Shown here: positions 43,283 to 52,206 of the stretch, in pieces | Layout: the number at the start of each line of letters is the position of its first letter | How positions within the stretch are numbered: position 1 is the first letter of the stretch | DNA from: JBBTRN01 sp038065175 | GTDB lineage: Bacteria > Patescibacteriota > Doudnabacteria > UBA920 | Direction of reading: 5' to 3' | NCBI GenBank assembly: GCA_038065175.1 | Contig: JBBTRN010000009.1 | Location: forward strand, 1 to 59,129 | Length of the DNA: 59,129 nt | Made by a program: the position numbers and the translations under genes | The notes under the pieces: model-generated | Databases searched by the model: none | Told to the model about the DNA's origin: nothing | Seen by the model: only the letters and a program-made list of their open reading frames with translations

Positions 43283-44776
43283 ATGGCGGACTTAAAATTT
43301 TTATCAAATAAAGAAAGTCAACCTGATACTGAAATTTCAGGTAATAGCCCGATACAAGATTCGCCCTTTTATAATGTAATGCCCAAAAACGAAATTAAAG
43401 GCCCAATGATAGACGCAAAAATTAAAACTAGCCAAATTCCGGAAATCACGCCTAAAAAATCGGGCTTGAATTTTAATTTTGACAATATCAAAGAGCATAA
43501 AAGCTTAGTTGCCGTTTTGTTGGCATTATTACTGCTTGCTTACCCTGTATATTTCTTAATAAATAAATTTGCCGCAAGCACAGATGAGCAAAGCTTGCTT
43601 TCCGAAGAGGCTTTAAAGCTCCTAGAGAGCGTGAGTCAAAACCAACCGGGAGAAAAGCAACGCGCGGAAACAAAAACAACCAAAGAATGGCAGACTCAAT
43701 TTTTTGGCAATGAATCTTGCGTACAACCTGACCAATGCGGAGACGAGGCTGACCCGGAAAGAGACGGGCTTAAGAACCTTGAAGAGTTCGAAAAGGAAAC
43801 TGATCCCAATAATTCCGATTCTGATGGCGACGGGCTTTCAGACGGCGACGAAGTTTACATTTTCGCTTCCCAGCCCAATAACCCCAGAACCGCAAGCGAC
43901 CCGAACTATAATGACGGAGATTACGCTAAAGGCGGATATAATCCATTAAATAAGGGCGCAAAATTCACTTTTGGGGAAATTATTGACATTAGCGCTAAAA
44001 TGAAGGCTTCGGGACTTCACCAACCTACTATTACAACCCTAGGGGAGAGCTTGCTTAAAATTTATAAATTTTCGGCAAGCACAGTCGGGGAGGCCGAAAA
44101 CATAGCACCTACATCAAGCCCAAATTCAACTAACCCCTTAGACGGCTTTGAACAAACCGCGGAAGCCAAGCAAGACCGCGACACCCAAAGGAGCAATTCC
44201 ATTAAAAACATAGCGATTGCCCTGGTTAAATATTTTGAAGACAAGCAAACTTACCCGCTGACTACGGACTTTAAAGCCATGTTCGATGCAATTAAAATTT
44301 TTACCAAGGTAGCTACAAACCCCCAGGATCCAATAAATAAAGACAAATACATATATGTGTACATCTCTTCCGCCGACGGAAAAGATTTTACCCTAACTTT
44401 TTTCAGCGAAAGCCAGAGCCAAATAATCCGAACGCGCAGTTCGGATGCAAAAAAATACCTGGAGCAGGAACAGGCGGCAATTTATGACGACCAAAGGAAA
44501 AATAACCTGGAAACTCTAAGAACCGCTCTACTGCTTTACTCCAGCAACAACGCGGGCGGAAACCAGGAGTATGTTTTCCCACTGACTGAAGACTACCAGA
44601 CAAGCCTGGTACCTGAATTTATTACTGAAATACCAAAAGATCCGAAAACCCGCCAACCGTATGAATACCAAGTTTCGGAAACTTTTGATTCCTTCACGCT
44701 TAAAGCAATTCTGGAGGCGCCGCCAACCGGCAGGAGCGGATATTTGTGCAACCAGGAAGAATGCAGGTATTACTAG
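43283..44776 (+). CDS. Membrane-anchored protein with calcium-binding thrombospondin-type repeat and pilin-like C-terminus
   Basis: 497 residues. A membrane helix near residues 75-93 (LVAVLLALLLLAYPVYFLI) precedes an extracytoplasmic part: DPERDGLKNLEEF, DPNNSDSDGDGLSDGDEV, a D-x-D-x-D-G-x-x-D calcium loop typical of TSP3 repeats, then RDTQRSNSIKNIAIALVKYFEDKQTYP, which resembles the pseudopilin body and is repeated (NNLETLRTALLLYSS). Probable surface or secretion component, exact role unknown. Confidence 0.65.
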   Translation: MADLKFLSNKESQPDTEISGNSPIQDSPFYNVMPKNEIKGPMIDAKIKTSQIPEITPKKSGLNFNFDNIKEHKSLVAVLLALLLLAYPVYFLINKFAASTDEQSLLSEEALKLLESVSQNQPGEKQRAETKTTKEWQTQFFGNESCVQPDQCGDEADPERDGLKNLEEFEKETDPNNSDSDGDGLSDGDEVYIFASQPNNPRTASDPNYNDGDYAKGGYNPLNKGAKFTFGEIIDISAKMKASGLHQPTITTLGESLLKIYKFSASTVGEAENIAPTSSPNSTNPLDGFEQTAEAKQDRDTQRSNSIKNIAIALVKYFEDKQTYPLTTDFKAMFDAIKIFTKVATNPQDPINKDKYIYVYISSADGKDFTLTFFSESQSQIIRTRSSDAKKYLEQEQAAIYDDQRKNNLETLRTALLLYSSNNAGGNQEYVFPLTEDYQTSLVPEFITEIPKDPKTRQPYEYQVSETFDSFTLKAILEAPPTGRSGYLCNQEECRYY

Positions 44777-44777
44777 G

Positions 44778-44846
44778 CCGCTGAATCCACGCTGAGATCG
44801 GCGTTCAGCGACTGATCAGCGTACAAATCGGCGACTAATCAGCGAT
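44778..44846. repeat. Low-complexity inverted repeat before the tRNA-binding gene
   Basis: Iterations of TCAGCG and TCGGCG with CGCTGAA...TTCAGCG pairing. No gene. Confidence 0.5.
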
Positions 44847-44848
44847 AT

Positions 44849-45259
44849 ATGAATTTTTTACAAAAACTTTTTGGCTTGAAAAAACAAGCGTTTACTGGAA
44901 TAGTTGCTGGCAAGGTTATTGGCATCGGTAAACACCCTAACGCTGACCGGCTCCGAATCATCAAGCTCGATATTGGAGATGAGATGGTTGAACCCGTTGT
45001 CTGCGGGGCTTTTAATTTTGGGGTGGGGGATATGGTGGCGTTGGCAATGCCTGGAGCCGAGATAAAGCAAAATATCCATACTGACGACCATCAGCCTTTC
45101 GTTTTAGGCAAGGCCACAATACGCGGCATAGAAAGCCAAGGCATGATTTGCGCCGCGTTTGAGCTTGGTTTAGGCTCTTTAGGCGACAAGCCGGAAATTA
45201 TGATTTTAAAAAACGATGTCAAACCGGGTAGCGAGTTCGAGTCGAACATGATAAAATGA
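44849..45259 (+). CDS. Stand-alone tRNA-binding domain (PheT N-terminal/EMAP type)
   Basis: 136 residues: GKVIGIGKHPNADRLRIIKLDIGDE, VVCGAFNFGVGDMVALAMPGAEI and GIESQGMICAAFELGL, the OB-fold that opens bacterial PheT. The rest of PheT (B3-B5, core) is missing. The next gene is a PheS-like synthetase with its own anticodon-binding domain, so this is probably its tRNA-binding helper in trans. Confidence 0.8.
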   Translation: MNFLQKLFGLKKQAFTGIVAGKVIGIGKHPNADRLRIIKLDIGDEMVEPVVCGAFNFGVGDMVALAMPGAEIKQNIHTDDHQPFVLGKATIRGIESQGMICAAFELGLGSLGDKPEIMILKNDVKPGSEFESNMIK

Positions 45260-45266
45260 CATCAAC

Positions 45267-45345
45267 AAAAGTAGCAAGTAGCATGTATTAAGTATCAAGG
45301 AGGCGATTGCAGTTGCTTGCTACATACTACTTACTACTTGCTACA
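45267..45345. repeat. Gene-less inverted iterated-motif repeat
   Basis: GTAGCAAGTAG (45270-45280) and CTACTTGCTAC (45333-45343) are perfect, with further TAGCA/TGCTA and AAGTA/TACTT copies between. No ORF inside. Same layout as the gene-bearing units. Confidence 0.55.
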
Positions 45346-45347
45346 AA

Positions 45348-46475
45348 ATGAACATAATCATCGATAACACTGAAGAACAGCGTCTCAAAAAGGAGCTGGA
45401 AAACCGCACAGACTTTGAAGCCCAAAGGATTAGGCGCTATTTAAGCATGTCGGATTTGTCGCGGACACTAGGCAGTCCATTAAAAGAAGTTGTGGATCGC
45501 GCATCTGGCGTTAAAAGCCTTAAGGGGTTCGATCTTATTAAAATTCCGGAAATCATACCCACTAATATTCTTTTTGACTTGTTTAATATGCCGCCGGGAC
45601 ACCCCGCGAGGAGCAAGTCAGATACATACTACATTGATGATAATCATGTTCTACGAACCCACGACACGGTGTTTTGGTACTATTATTTGAATAATCCGGA
45701 AATAAAAAAGAGAATAGAAAATAAGGAAACTTTGGGAGCTATTTGTTATGGGAAAGTCTATAGAAAAGATGAGATAGACAATAAACATATGAATGTCTTC
45801 CACCAATTTGGCGCTTTGTATATTACTCCCGATGACAAGCAGGCCATAACTCCCGAAGATTTAAAAAACGCCCTTTCGGAAATTGGCAAGAGTGTTTTTG
45901 GCGATATTAACTTTCGTTTTTATGAACACAATTTTCCTTACACAGACCCGAGTTTTGAAATGGAAGCTGAAATTAACAGTCAATGGGTAGAAATGGTCGG
46001 CTCCGGCATGGCAAGAAAGTCCGTACTTGCTAACTTTGGGTTGAGCGGATACCACGGTTGGGCTTTTGGTTTTGGACTGGATAGATTAGCTATTGCTTCC
46101 ATGTCTCTGCCCGACATCCGTTTACTTTGGAGCGATGATCCGCGCGTAAAAAAACAACTTAAGCTTGGACAAAAATTTGTGGAGGTGAGTAAGTATCCGC
46201 CTATTGTGCGTGATATATCATTTATCGTAAATAAAGATTTTGTTCCAAATAATTACTTTGACCTTATTCGCGAAATCGGCAAGGATCTGGTGGAAGAAGT
46301 CAGTCTGCTCGACAAGTATGAAGACGAAAAAAAATTCGGCGCCGATAAAATTAGCTACACCTACCGCATAATTTACCGTAGCCCCGAACGGACACTCAAA
46401 ACCGAAGAAGTTGAGCCTTTGCAAAACAAGCTTTACGAGCAAACAAAAACCCAATTTAACGCGCAGCTTAGGTAA
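45348..46475 (+). CDS. pheS: Single-chain phenylalanyl-tRNA synthetase, PheS catalytic core plus FDX-ACB domain
   Basis: 375 residues. Class II core: PGHPARSKSDTYYI...LRTHDT, motif 2 GKVYRKDEIDNKHMNVFHQ, motif 3 GWAFGFGLDRLAIASMSLPDIRLLW. The final ~90 residues (KYPPIVRDISFIVNKDFV...) are the FDX-ACB anticodon-binding domain normally at the end of PheT. This is the architecture of monomeric mitochondrial PheRS rather than bacterial (alpha-beta)2. The tRNA-binding domain is a separate upstream gene. Confidence 0.85.
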   Translation: MNIIIDNTEEQRLKKELENRTDFEAQRIRRYLSMSDLSRTLGSPLKEVVDRASGVKSLKGFDLIKIPEIIPTNILFDLFNMPPGHPARSKSDTYYIDDNHVLRTHDTVFWYYYLNNPEIKKRIENKETLGAICYGKVYRKDEIDNKHMNVFHQFGALYITPDDKQAITPEDLKNALSEIGKSVFGDINFRFYEHNFPYTDPSFEMEAEINSQWVEMVGSGMARKSVLANFGLSGYHGWAFGFGLDRLAIASMSLPDIRLLWSDDPRVKKQLKLGQKFVEVSKYPPIVRDISFIVNKDFVPNNYFDLIREIGKDLVEEVSLLDKYEDEKKFGADKISYTYRIIYRSPERTLKTEEVEPLQNKLYEQTKTQFNAQLR

Positions 46476-46483
46476 AACAAAAA

Positions 46484-46521
46484 ACAATGGGCATCATTGC
46501 GCACGCAATGATGCCCATTGT
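46484..46521. terminator. 38-nt perfect palindrome after the PheRS gene
   Basis: 18-bp arms ACAATGGGCATCATTGCG and its exact complement with a 2-nt centre. Placed 9 nt after the stop codon. No U-tract follows, so it may be a processing or protein-binding site as well as a terminator. Confidence 0.65.
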
Positions 46522-46704
46522 GGGTAAGTATATGATAACTAATTTAAGGCTTAAATACGAGGAAAATAAATATTTCTTTAACTAAGTACTGTTGGAATTT
46601 GTAATAAAATTGTGTTAAAATCAATTAGTGATTTACGATACTTACTTCTAAAAATAAATAATTATAGCATTAAGTTAAAGTGACTTGACGCTAAATTTAA
46701 TTTT
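46522..46704. promoter_or_regulatory. A/T-rich region with possible promoter
   Basis: TTGGAA, 18-bp spacer, TAAAAT (about 46591-46620) is the best candidate. No ORF. Confidence 0.35.
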
Positions 46705-47055
46705 ATGGAAGAGACTAACTCGGAAAAGGAAAACCACAAAACAGAAATTCGCTTTGGCATTTGCCAAATACTAGATGCGTCGCGACTTAACTATGTTGTA
46801 AAATCAAAAGCAAAAATCACTGAAGATGAAAAACATTTATTAACCCTTGGCTTACATATGGCTGATTTAGAAAAAATTAAAGAATTAATAACGCAAGCAT
46901 TTAAATATTTAGGATCATATGAAACCACGCAAATACTTACTGAAATTATGTCGGAGTATAAGGGAATAATAAAACCGGAATTGGATTACCAAATTTTAAA
47001 AAATGTAAGGGATATTGCGCATATCGTCCGAGCTCAAAATGCAATTAATAACTAA
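46705..47055 (+). CDS. Hypothetical helical protein, 116 residues
   Basis: Predicted all-helical and soluble (ITEDEKHLLTLGLHMADLEKIKELITQAFKYLG). No recognised family. It ends 5 nt before gyrB and may be co-transcribed with it. Confidence 0.55.
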   Translation: MEETNSEKENHKTEIRFGICQILDASRLNYVVKSKAKITEDEKHLLTLGLHMADLEKIKELITQAFKYLGSYETTQILTEIMSEYKGIIKPELDYQILKNVRDIAHIVRAQNAINN

Positions 47056-47060
47056 AAATA

Positions 47061-49106
47061 ATGCTAAAAGAAAAAAAATCTAAAAAAACTTCTGGCTATA
47101 CCAGTGAAAACATTACAGTTCTTGAAGGCTTAGAGCCAGTTAGAAAACGCCCAGGGATGTATATTGGCTCTACCGGCGAAACTGGCCTGCACCATTTAAT
47201 TTGGGAAGTAGTGGACAATGCCGTGGATGAAGCCATGGCCGGGCACGCCAGCAAAGTGGGCGTGTTAATCCAGAAGGATGGGGGAGTAACTGTGGTAGAT
47301 AACGGCCGGGGAATTCCGGTTGACATCCATAAGCAAACTAAAAAGTCAGCACTGGAAACCGTCTTGACTGTTTTGCACGCGGGCGGAAAATTCGGCGGGG
47401 ACGCGAGCGGGTACAAAGTTTCAGGCGGTCTTCATGGCGTAGGCGTAAGCGTGGTAAACGCCTTGTCCACGGATTTAATTGCCCAGGTAAAGCGGGATGG
47501 CAAAGTTTTTGAACAAAAATATAAGGTTGGAAAAGCCCAAAGCGCAGTAAAAACCGTAGGCAAGGTAGACAAAAACGACCCGGAGCAAACAGGCACATCT
47601 ATTACTTTTTACCCGGACAAATCTATATTTGAAACCACGGAATTTAAATTTAAAACCGTGCTCGACCACCTAAGGAGCCAGGCCTATTTAACCAAGAGCC
47701 TGCATTTTATAATTACCGACGAGCGCGCTGGCCTTACTTACCAATATTTTTTTGAGGGCGGGATAGTTAGCTACATCCGCCAGATCAACCGGAATAAAAA
47801 GGCTAAGAACGCACCAATTTACATCCAAAAACAAGTCGGCGATATCGCCGTAGAAATCGCAATCCAGTACACCGACGACTTTGACGAAAGGATTTTGGCC
47901 TATGCCAACAATGTCTATAACCCGGAAGGCGGCATGCACATAACCGGTTTCCGCGCAGCTTTAACGCGTTCCATAAATTCCTATTCCATCAAAAACAATT
48001 ATGTGAAGGAAAGCGAAAAACTTACGGGTGAAGATATGCGCGAAGGATTGAGCGCCGTAATTTCCGTAAAACTCCCAAACCCCCAGTTTGAAGGCCAGAC
48101 CAAAGCCAAACTGGGCAACCCGGAAGTTAGGACAATCGTGGAGCAGGTTGTAGGAGAGGCTCTGGATATTTATTTTGAAGAGCACCCTCAAGACGCCGGA
48201 AAAATAATGGAAAAAGTTATTTTAGCCGCAAAAGCCAGGTTAGCGGCTCGGGCGGCCCGTGATTCCGTAATCCGCAAAGGGGTTTTAGAAGGCATTGCGC
48301 TCCCGGGTAAATTGGCCGATTGTAGCGAAAGCGACGCGTCCAAATGCGAATTATATATTGTTGAGGGGGACAGCGCGGGCGGCAGCGCCAAACAAGGCAG
48401 CGACAGACGTTTTCAGGCCGTATTGCCTTTAAGGGGCAAAATTTTAAACGTGGAGCGTGCCAGACTGGACAAAACCCTTTCCAACCAGGAAATTAAAAAT
48501 CTGATTATAGCCATGGGTATGGGAGTGGGGGATTTGCTCGACATTGCCAAATTGCGCTACCATCGGGTAATAATTATGACCGATGCCGATGTAGACGGCG
48601 CCCATATACGGACTTTACTTTTAACGCTTTTCTACCGTTATTTTCCTGAACTTATTAAACAGGGGCATTTGTACATTGCTCAACCGCCTTTGTTCCAAGT
48701 GAGGGTTGGGAAGACAGCGCAATACGCTTTTAGCGATGACGAACGCGATGAAATATTAGCCGACTTGCTAAAAGAAGCTGGATCCAAAAAGGTTAAAGAT
48801 AAAGGATTAAAGATTAAAGATAAGCAAACTGTGGAAGAGCCAGAAAATGATCAGGAAATGGAAAATGCTGGAGCATCAACCGGCGCGAAATATTCTATCC
48901 AGCGCTACAAAGGTTTAGGCGAAATGAACCCGGAACAGCTATGGGAAACCACTATGGATCCGGCCGCCCGCGTAATGCTCCAAGTAAAAATCGAAGACGC
49001 GGAAAAAGTTTCGGAAATTTTTGAAATCCTCATGGGTGACGAAGTCGCGCCAAGAAAAAGATTTATTACCACGCACGCGAAGGCGGTCAAGAACCTTGAT
49101 ATTTAA
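47061..49106 (+). CDS. gyrB: DNA gyrase subunit B
   Basis: 681 residues: GHKL ATPase (RPGMYIGSTGETGLHHLIWEVVDNAVDEAMAG, DNGRGIPVDIH, GGLHGVGVSVVNALS), TOPRIM near 433 (EGDSAGGSAKQGSDRRFQAVLPLRGKILNVE; DADVDGAHIRTLLLTLFYR) and RYKGLGEMNPEQLWETTMDP. A 35-residue insertion near 575-605 (KKVKDKGLKIKDKQTVEE...) is encoded by TTAAAGA repeats. ParE is an alternative, but the tail and QGS-RRFQAVLPLRG favour GyrB. Confidence 0.92.
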   Translation: MLKEKKSKKTSGYTSENITVLEGLEPVRKRPGMYIGSTGETGLHHLIWEVVDNAVDEAMAGHASKVGVLIQKDGGVTVVDNGRGIPVDIHKQTKKSALETVLTVLHAGGKFGGDASGYKVSGGLHGVGVSVVNALSTDLIAQVKRDGKVFEQKYKVGKAQSAVKTVGKVDKNDPEQTGTSITFYPDKSIFETTEFKFKTVLDHLRSQAYLTKSLHFIITDERAGLTYQYFFEGGIVSYIRQINRNKKAKNAPIYIQKQVGDIAVEIAIQYTDDFDERILAYANNVYNPEGGMHITGFRAALTRSINSYSIKNNYVKESEKLTGEDMREGLSAVISVKLPNPQFEGQTKAKLGNPEVRTIVEQVVGEALDIYFEEHPQDAGKIMEKVILAAKARLAARAARDSVIRKGVLEGIALPGKLADCSESDASKCELYIVEGDSAGGSAKQGSDRRFQAVLPLRGKILNVERARLDKTLSNQEIKNLIIAMGMGVGDLLDIAKLRYHRVIIMTDADVDGAHIRTLLLTLFYRYFPELIKQGHLYIAQPPLFQVRVGKTAQYAFSDDERDEILADLLKEAGSKKVKDKGLKIKDKQTVEEPENDQEMENAGASTGAKYSIQRYKGLGEMNPEQLWETTMDPAARVMLQVKIEDAEKVSEIFEILMGDEVAPRKRFITTHAKAVKNLDI

Positions 49107-49368
49107 ACATATTTTGATTATTGGCATTGTTGATACCTATAAAACATTGACACAAAAAGAAGAACAGATTAACATATATCCAGTCCATTCTCGTCGTTAG
49201 ATCTCGAGCGAAGTCGAGAGACGGGAATCTATTTATTAAGTAATCATTTTCATGTCATTGCGAACCCTGTCCCGAACCGCCAAAGGCGGTAAGGGAGCTG
49301 GGTGAAGCAATCTAATCAAGGAACAGATCGCAACGTCCCGACAAGTCGGGACTCGCGACGACAACAAA
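49107..49368. repeat. Intergenic palindromes including a GTCATTGCGA-type repeat
   Basis: TCTCGAGCGAAGTCGAGA, then TGTCATTGCGA (49253-49263) ... TCGCGACGACA with inner GAAGCAATCT/AGATCGC and GTCCCGAC-AA-GTCGGGAC. This is the third member of the family at 25041 and 39965. Confidence 0.7.
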
Positions 49369-49830
49369 ATGTCAAAAAAATACCTGCTCACCCCCGAAGG
49401 TTTGAAAAAAATGAATCAGGAATTAAAAGATTTGGTCACAAAAAAAAGGCCTGAAGTCATTGAGCGCATCCGGGAAGCCGCGGCGCACGGCGATTTAAGC
49501 GAAAACGCGGATTACGCGCAAGCCAGGGAAGAACAAAGTTTTGTGGAAGGCAGAATCGCCGAAATTGAAGATATCATAAAAAACGCCGAAATTATTACGA
49601 CCAACGGGCACGGCAATACAGTTACAGTCGGTTCCACTGTAATTGTTAAAGCCGGAGGAACGGAAAAAAAATACACAATTGTGGGTAGCAACGAGGCTAA
49701 CCCCAAAGAAGGCAGAATTTCCAACGAATCCACTGTGGGTCAGGCGCTTTTGGGTAGAAAAGCAGGGGAGAAATTTAAAATTTCTGCTCCGGCAGGAGAA
49801 ATGGAGTATGAGATAGTATCAATAGAGTAG
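49369..49830 (+). CDS. greA: Transcription elongation factor GreA
   Basis: 153 residues: coiled coil LLTPEGLKKMNQELKDLVTKKRPEVIERIREAAAHGDLSENADY with the acidic tip (GDLSENADY) that enters the polymerase secondary channel, then the FKBP-like domain GRISNESTVGQALLGRKAGEKFKISAPAGEMEYEI. It rescues backtracked RNA polymerase. Confidence 0.96.
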   Translation: MSKKYLLTPEGLKKMNQELKDLVTKKRPEVIERIREAAAHGDLSENADYAQAREEQSFVEGRIAEIEDIIKNAEIITTNGHGNTVTVGSTVIVKAGGTEKKYTIVGSNEANPKEGRISNESTVGQALLGRKAGEKFKISAPAGEMEYEIVSIE

Positions 49831-49927
49831 ACTGATAAACACGGATCAAAAAAACAGATTTACACAGATTGTTAAAACGGCTAAATTGGCGAAATTAGCC
49901 GTTTTTTGTTATAATTTAATAGTAATC

Positions 49928-50023
49928 GCAAATATACAAATCGGCGCAAATATACAAATATGCTTATTTTGCCGATATAATACTTTAGAGCCATTTGTAT
50001 ATTTGTTTTTATTTGTATATTTG
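49928..50023. repeat. Gene-less inverted iterated-motif repeat before lysS
   Basis: CAAATATACAAAT twice (49929, 49947) and ATTTGTATATTTG twice (49993, 50011), separated by about 35 nt with an ATCGGC/GCCGAT pair. It has the plan of the GxxExxY units without any gene and ends 11 nt before lysS. Confidence 0.7.
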
Positions 50024-50034
50024 GGAATACTATT

Positions 50035-51525
50035 ATGTCCGAACGCTTAGAAGACGTTATAAAAATCCGTAAAGAAAAACTGGAAAGGATTAAACAAGCG
50101 GGTCTCGATCCTTATCCATCATCCAGTAGCCGCACGCATACCAACAGCCAGGCTCTGGATGATTTTGAGGCGCTTACTGAAACACCAATCACGCTTGTTG
50201 GACGGATCCGCTCTTGGCGCGATATGGGCATGATTATTTTTGCTCATATAGAAGACGGGACTGCTAAAATTCAGGTGCTGATGAAATCTGATGATCTCGG
50301 AGAGGATAATTTTAAGTTTGCCTTAAAAAATTTAGACTTGGGCGACTTTGTTGAAGTAACAGGCAAACTTTTCAAAACCAAAACCGACGAAAAAACTTTG
50401 CTGACTACCAGCTACCAGCTACTAGCTAAAAGCTTGCTACCCCTCCCTTCCGAACACTTTGGCATCCACGACGAAGAAACTAGGCTTAGGAAACGTTATC
50501 TTGATATTTTATCGAACGATGATACTAAACAGCTTTTCATCAAAAAAGCAAGGTTTTGGAACTCCATGCGCGACTTTTTGCAAACACGAGGTTTTCTGCA
50601 TATGGATATGCCTATTTTGGAATCGACAACTGGCGGGGCAGAGGCCCGGCCGTTTATTACGCACCATAACGCCCTGGATCGGGATTTTTATTTAAGAATT
50701 TCATTAGAACTCCCATTAAAAAAGATGCTCGTTGCCGGGTACGAAAAAATTTTTGAAATCGGCAGGATTTTCAGAAACGAAGGCATCTCTACCGAACACT
50801 TACAGGACTACACGCAAATGGAATTCTACTGGGCGTATGCCTCTTTTGAAGACCTGATGAAATTTGTGCAAGAAATGTATCAAAAAATAATTACGGATAC
50901 TTTTGGATCATTATCCATCACCGCGCGCGGACAAACTGTGGACTGGAGCGGTGAATGGAAAAAAATTAGTTATATTGAGCTTTTTAAAAAACATACTGGC
51001 ATCGACTTATTAAAAACCACGGATGATGAATTAAAAAGCCACCTTGATAAGAAAAAAGTCAAATACGAGCCATACGCCGGAAGGGGCAGGCTGATTGATT
51101 TGATATTTAAAGAAGTGCGCGACAAAATCCCTAACGACAAACCTGTTTTCTTAATCGATCAACCAGTTGAGCTTGAACCCCTAGCCAAAAGGGACCCAAA
51201 AAATCCAAAGCTCGTGCAAAGATTGCAAATCATAGCCTATGGCACAGAACTCGGCAAAGGCTTTGGGGAATTAAATGACCCGATTGATCAAAGAATGAGG
51301 TTTGAAGAACAAGTAAAGTTAAGACAAGCTGGGGATGAAGAAGCCCAAATGCTGGACGAAAGTTATGTAGAAGCCATGGAATACGGCATGCCGCCAGCCG
51401 CGGGCTTTGGCCTTTCCGAAAGGCTGTTTGCGATTTTAGCGGACAAATCTATACGCGAAACGGTGGTGTTTCCGCTGATGAAAGAAAATACATCGAATCT
51501 ACGAAAAGAACGAATCAACGAATGA
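50035..51525 (+). CDS. lysS: Lysyl-tRNA synthetase, class II
   Basis: 496 residues: OB-fold N-terminus (VGRIRSWRDMGMIIFAHIEDGTAKIQV), HFGIHDEETRLRKRYLDIL, motif 2 FEIGRIFRNEGISTEHLQDYTQMEFYWAY and motif 3 GFGLSERLFAI. The final TSNLRKERINE is encoded by an ACGAA-type iterated repeat and extends past the normal end at PLMK. Its stop overlaps the ATG of a NUDIX 5' fragment (ATGA). Confidence 0.95.
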   Translation: MSERLEDVIKIRKEKLERIKQAGLDPYPSSSSRTHTNSQALDDFEALTETPITLVGRIRSWRDMGMIIFAHIEDGTAKIQVLMKSDDLGEDNFKFALKNLDLGDFVEVTGKLFKTKTDEKTLLTTSYQLLAKSLLPLPSEHFGIHDEETRLRKRYLDILSNDDTKQLFIKKARFWNSMRDFLQTRGFLHMDMPILESTTGGAEARPFITHHNALDRDFYLRISLELPLKKMLVAGYEKIFEIGRIFRNEGISTEHLQDYTQMEFYWAYASFEDLMKFVQEMYQKIITDTFGSLSITARGQTVDWSGEWKKISYIELFKKHTGIDLLKTTDDELKSHLDKKKVKYEPYAGRGRLIDLIFKEVRDKIPNDKPVFLIDQPVELEPLAKRDPKNPKLVQRLQIIAYGTELGKGFGELNDPIDQRMRFEEQVKLRQAGDEEAQMLDESYVEAMEYGMPPAAGFGLSERLFAILADKSIRETVVFPLMKENTSNLRKERINE

Positions 51526-51623
51526 CAACGAATACTAAACAACAGCAAATTACGATTGTCGTAGGGCTAATAAAAAACGGCGCGGGGGAAAATTTTCAAA
51601 AAAATTTAAAGTTCTATGAATAA
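51522..51623 (+). pseudogene. 5' fragment of the NUDIX gene upstream of the NYN gene
   Basis: Reads KQQQITIVVGLIKNGAGENF, closely resembling the start of the intact NUDIX gene at 52207 (EQKQITIVVAVIKNDKGEIL), then runs to a stop. The NYN gene lies between the fragment and the intact copy, the same layout as in the atp operon and lepA. Confidence 0.85.
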
Positions 51624-52155
51624 AGAAAAAAATATCTCTTATATCGACGGAGCAAACCTTCATAGGGCAATTTTGGATCTCGGCTGGAAATTTGACTATA
51701 AAAGGTTCAGGGTTTGGCTTTCGGAAAAATACAGGGTAAAAATTGCGTATCTTTTTCTGGGATTAATACCAAAATACAAAGAACTATATAAATATTTACA
51801 AGAAGCCGGGTTTACTCTGGTTTTTAAAGAGATAATTTACGATGGCGCGGGCAAGCCCAAAGGCAACTGCGATGCAGATTTAGTCTTACAGGCTACCCGA
51901 GACGCATATGAAAACAATTTTGATAAGTCAGTTATAGTCTCTAGCGACGGTGATTATGCAGGTTTGGTAAAATTCTTAAATGAAAAACAAAAATTAATGG
52001 TTATCCTCTCGCCAGCAATCGAAAAAAGATGCTCAATCTTATTAAAACGGACTGGGGTCAAAATTACCTATATTAACGACCAAAAATCAATCTTAGAAGC
52101 CAGAAATGAAAAAGCCCCCGGCGGGGACGGAACCCCACAAGGGTCTTTTTCGTAG
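51616..52155 (+). CDS. NYN domain putative ribonuclease
   Basis: 179 residues: SYIDGANLHRAILDLGW (D11), GNCDADLVLQATRDAYE and VIVSSDGDYAGLVKFL, the NYN acidic triad. The C-terminal EKAPGGDGTPQGSFS is encoded by a terminator-like hairpin (AAAAAGCCC...GGGTCTTTTT). It is inserted between lysS and the NUDIX gene, preceded by a NUDIX fragment, so it looks like acquired cargo. Confidence 0.8.
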   Translation: MNKEKNISYIDGANLHRAILDLGWKFDYKRFRVWLSEKYRVKIAYLFLGLIPKYKELYKYLQEAGFTLVFKEIIYDGAGKPKGNCDADLVLQATRDAYENNFDKSVIVSSDGDYAGLVKFLNEKQKLMVILSPAIEKRCSILLKRTGVKITYINDQKSILEARNEKAPGGDGTPQGSFS

Positions 52156-52206
52156 TGATAAATATATTTTAAATCAATGTTCTAATCTTGTCAAGAGGCA
52201 TTTAAA

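Noticed and set aside
47096..48391. Several minus-strand ORFs under gyrB
   Set aside because: They mirror the coding pattern of gyrB and show no protein signatures.
49928..50023. Possible CRISPR-like array
   Set aside because: Repeats are short, inverted in pairs and lack unique spacers of regular length; no cas gene is present in the window.
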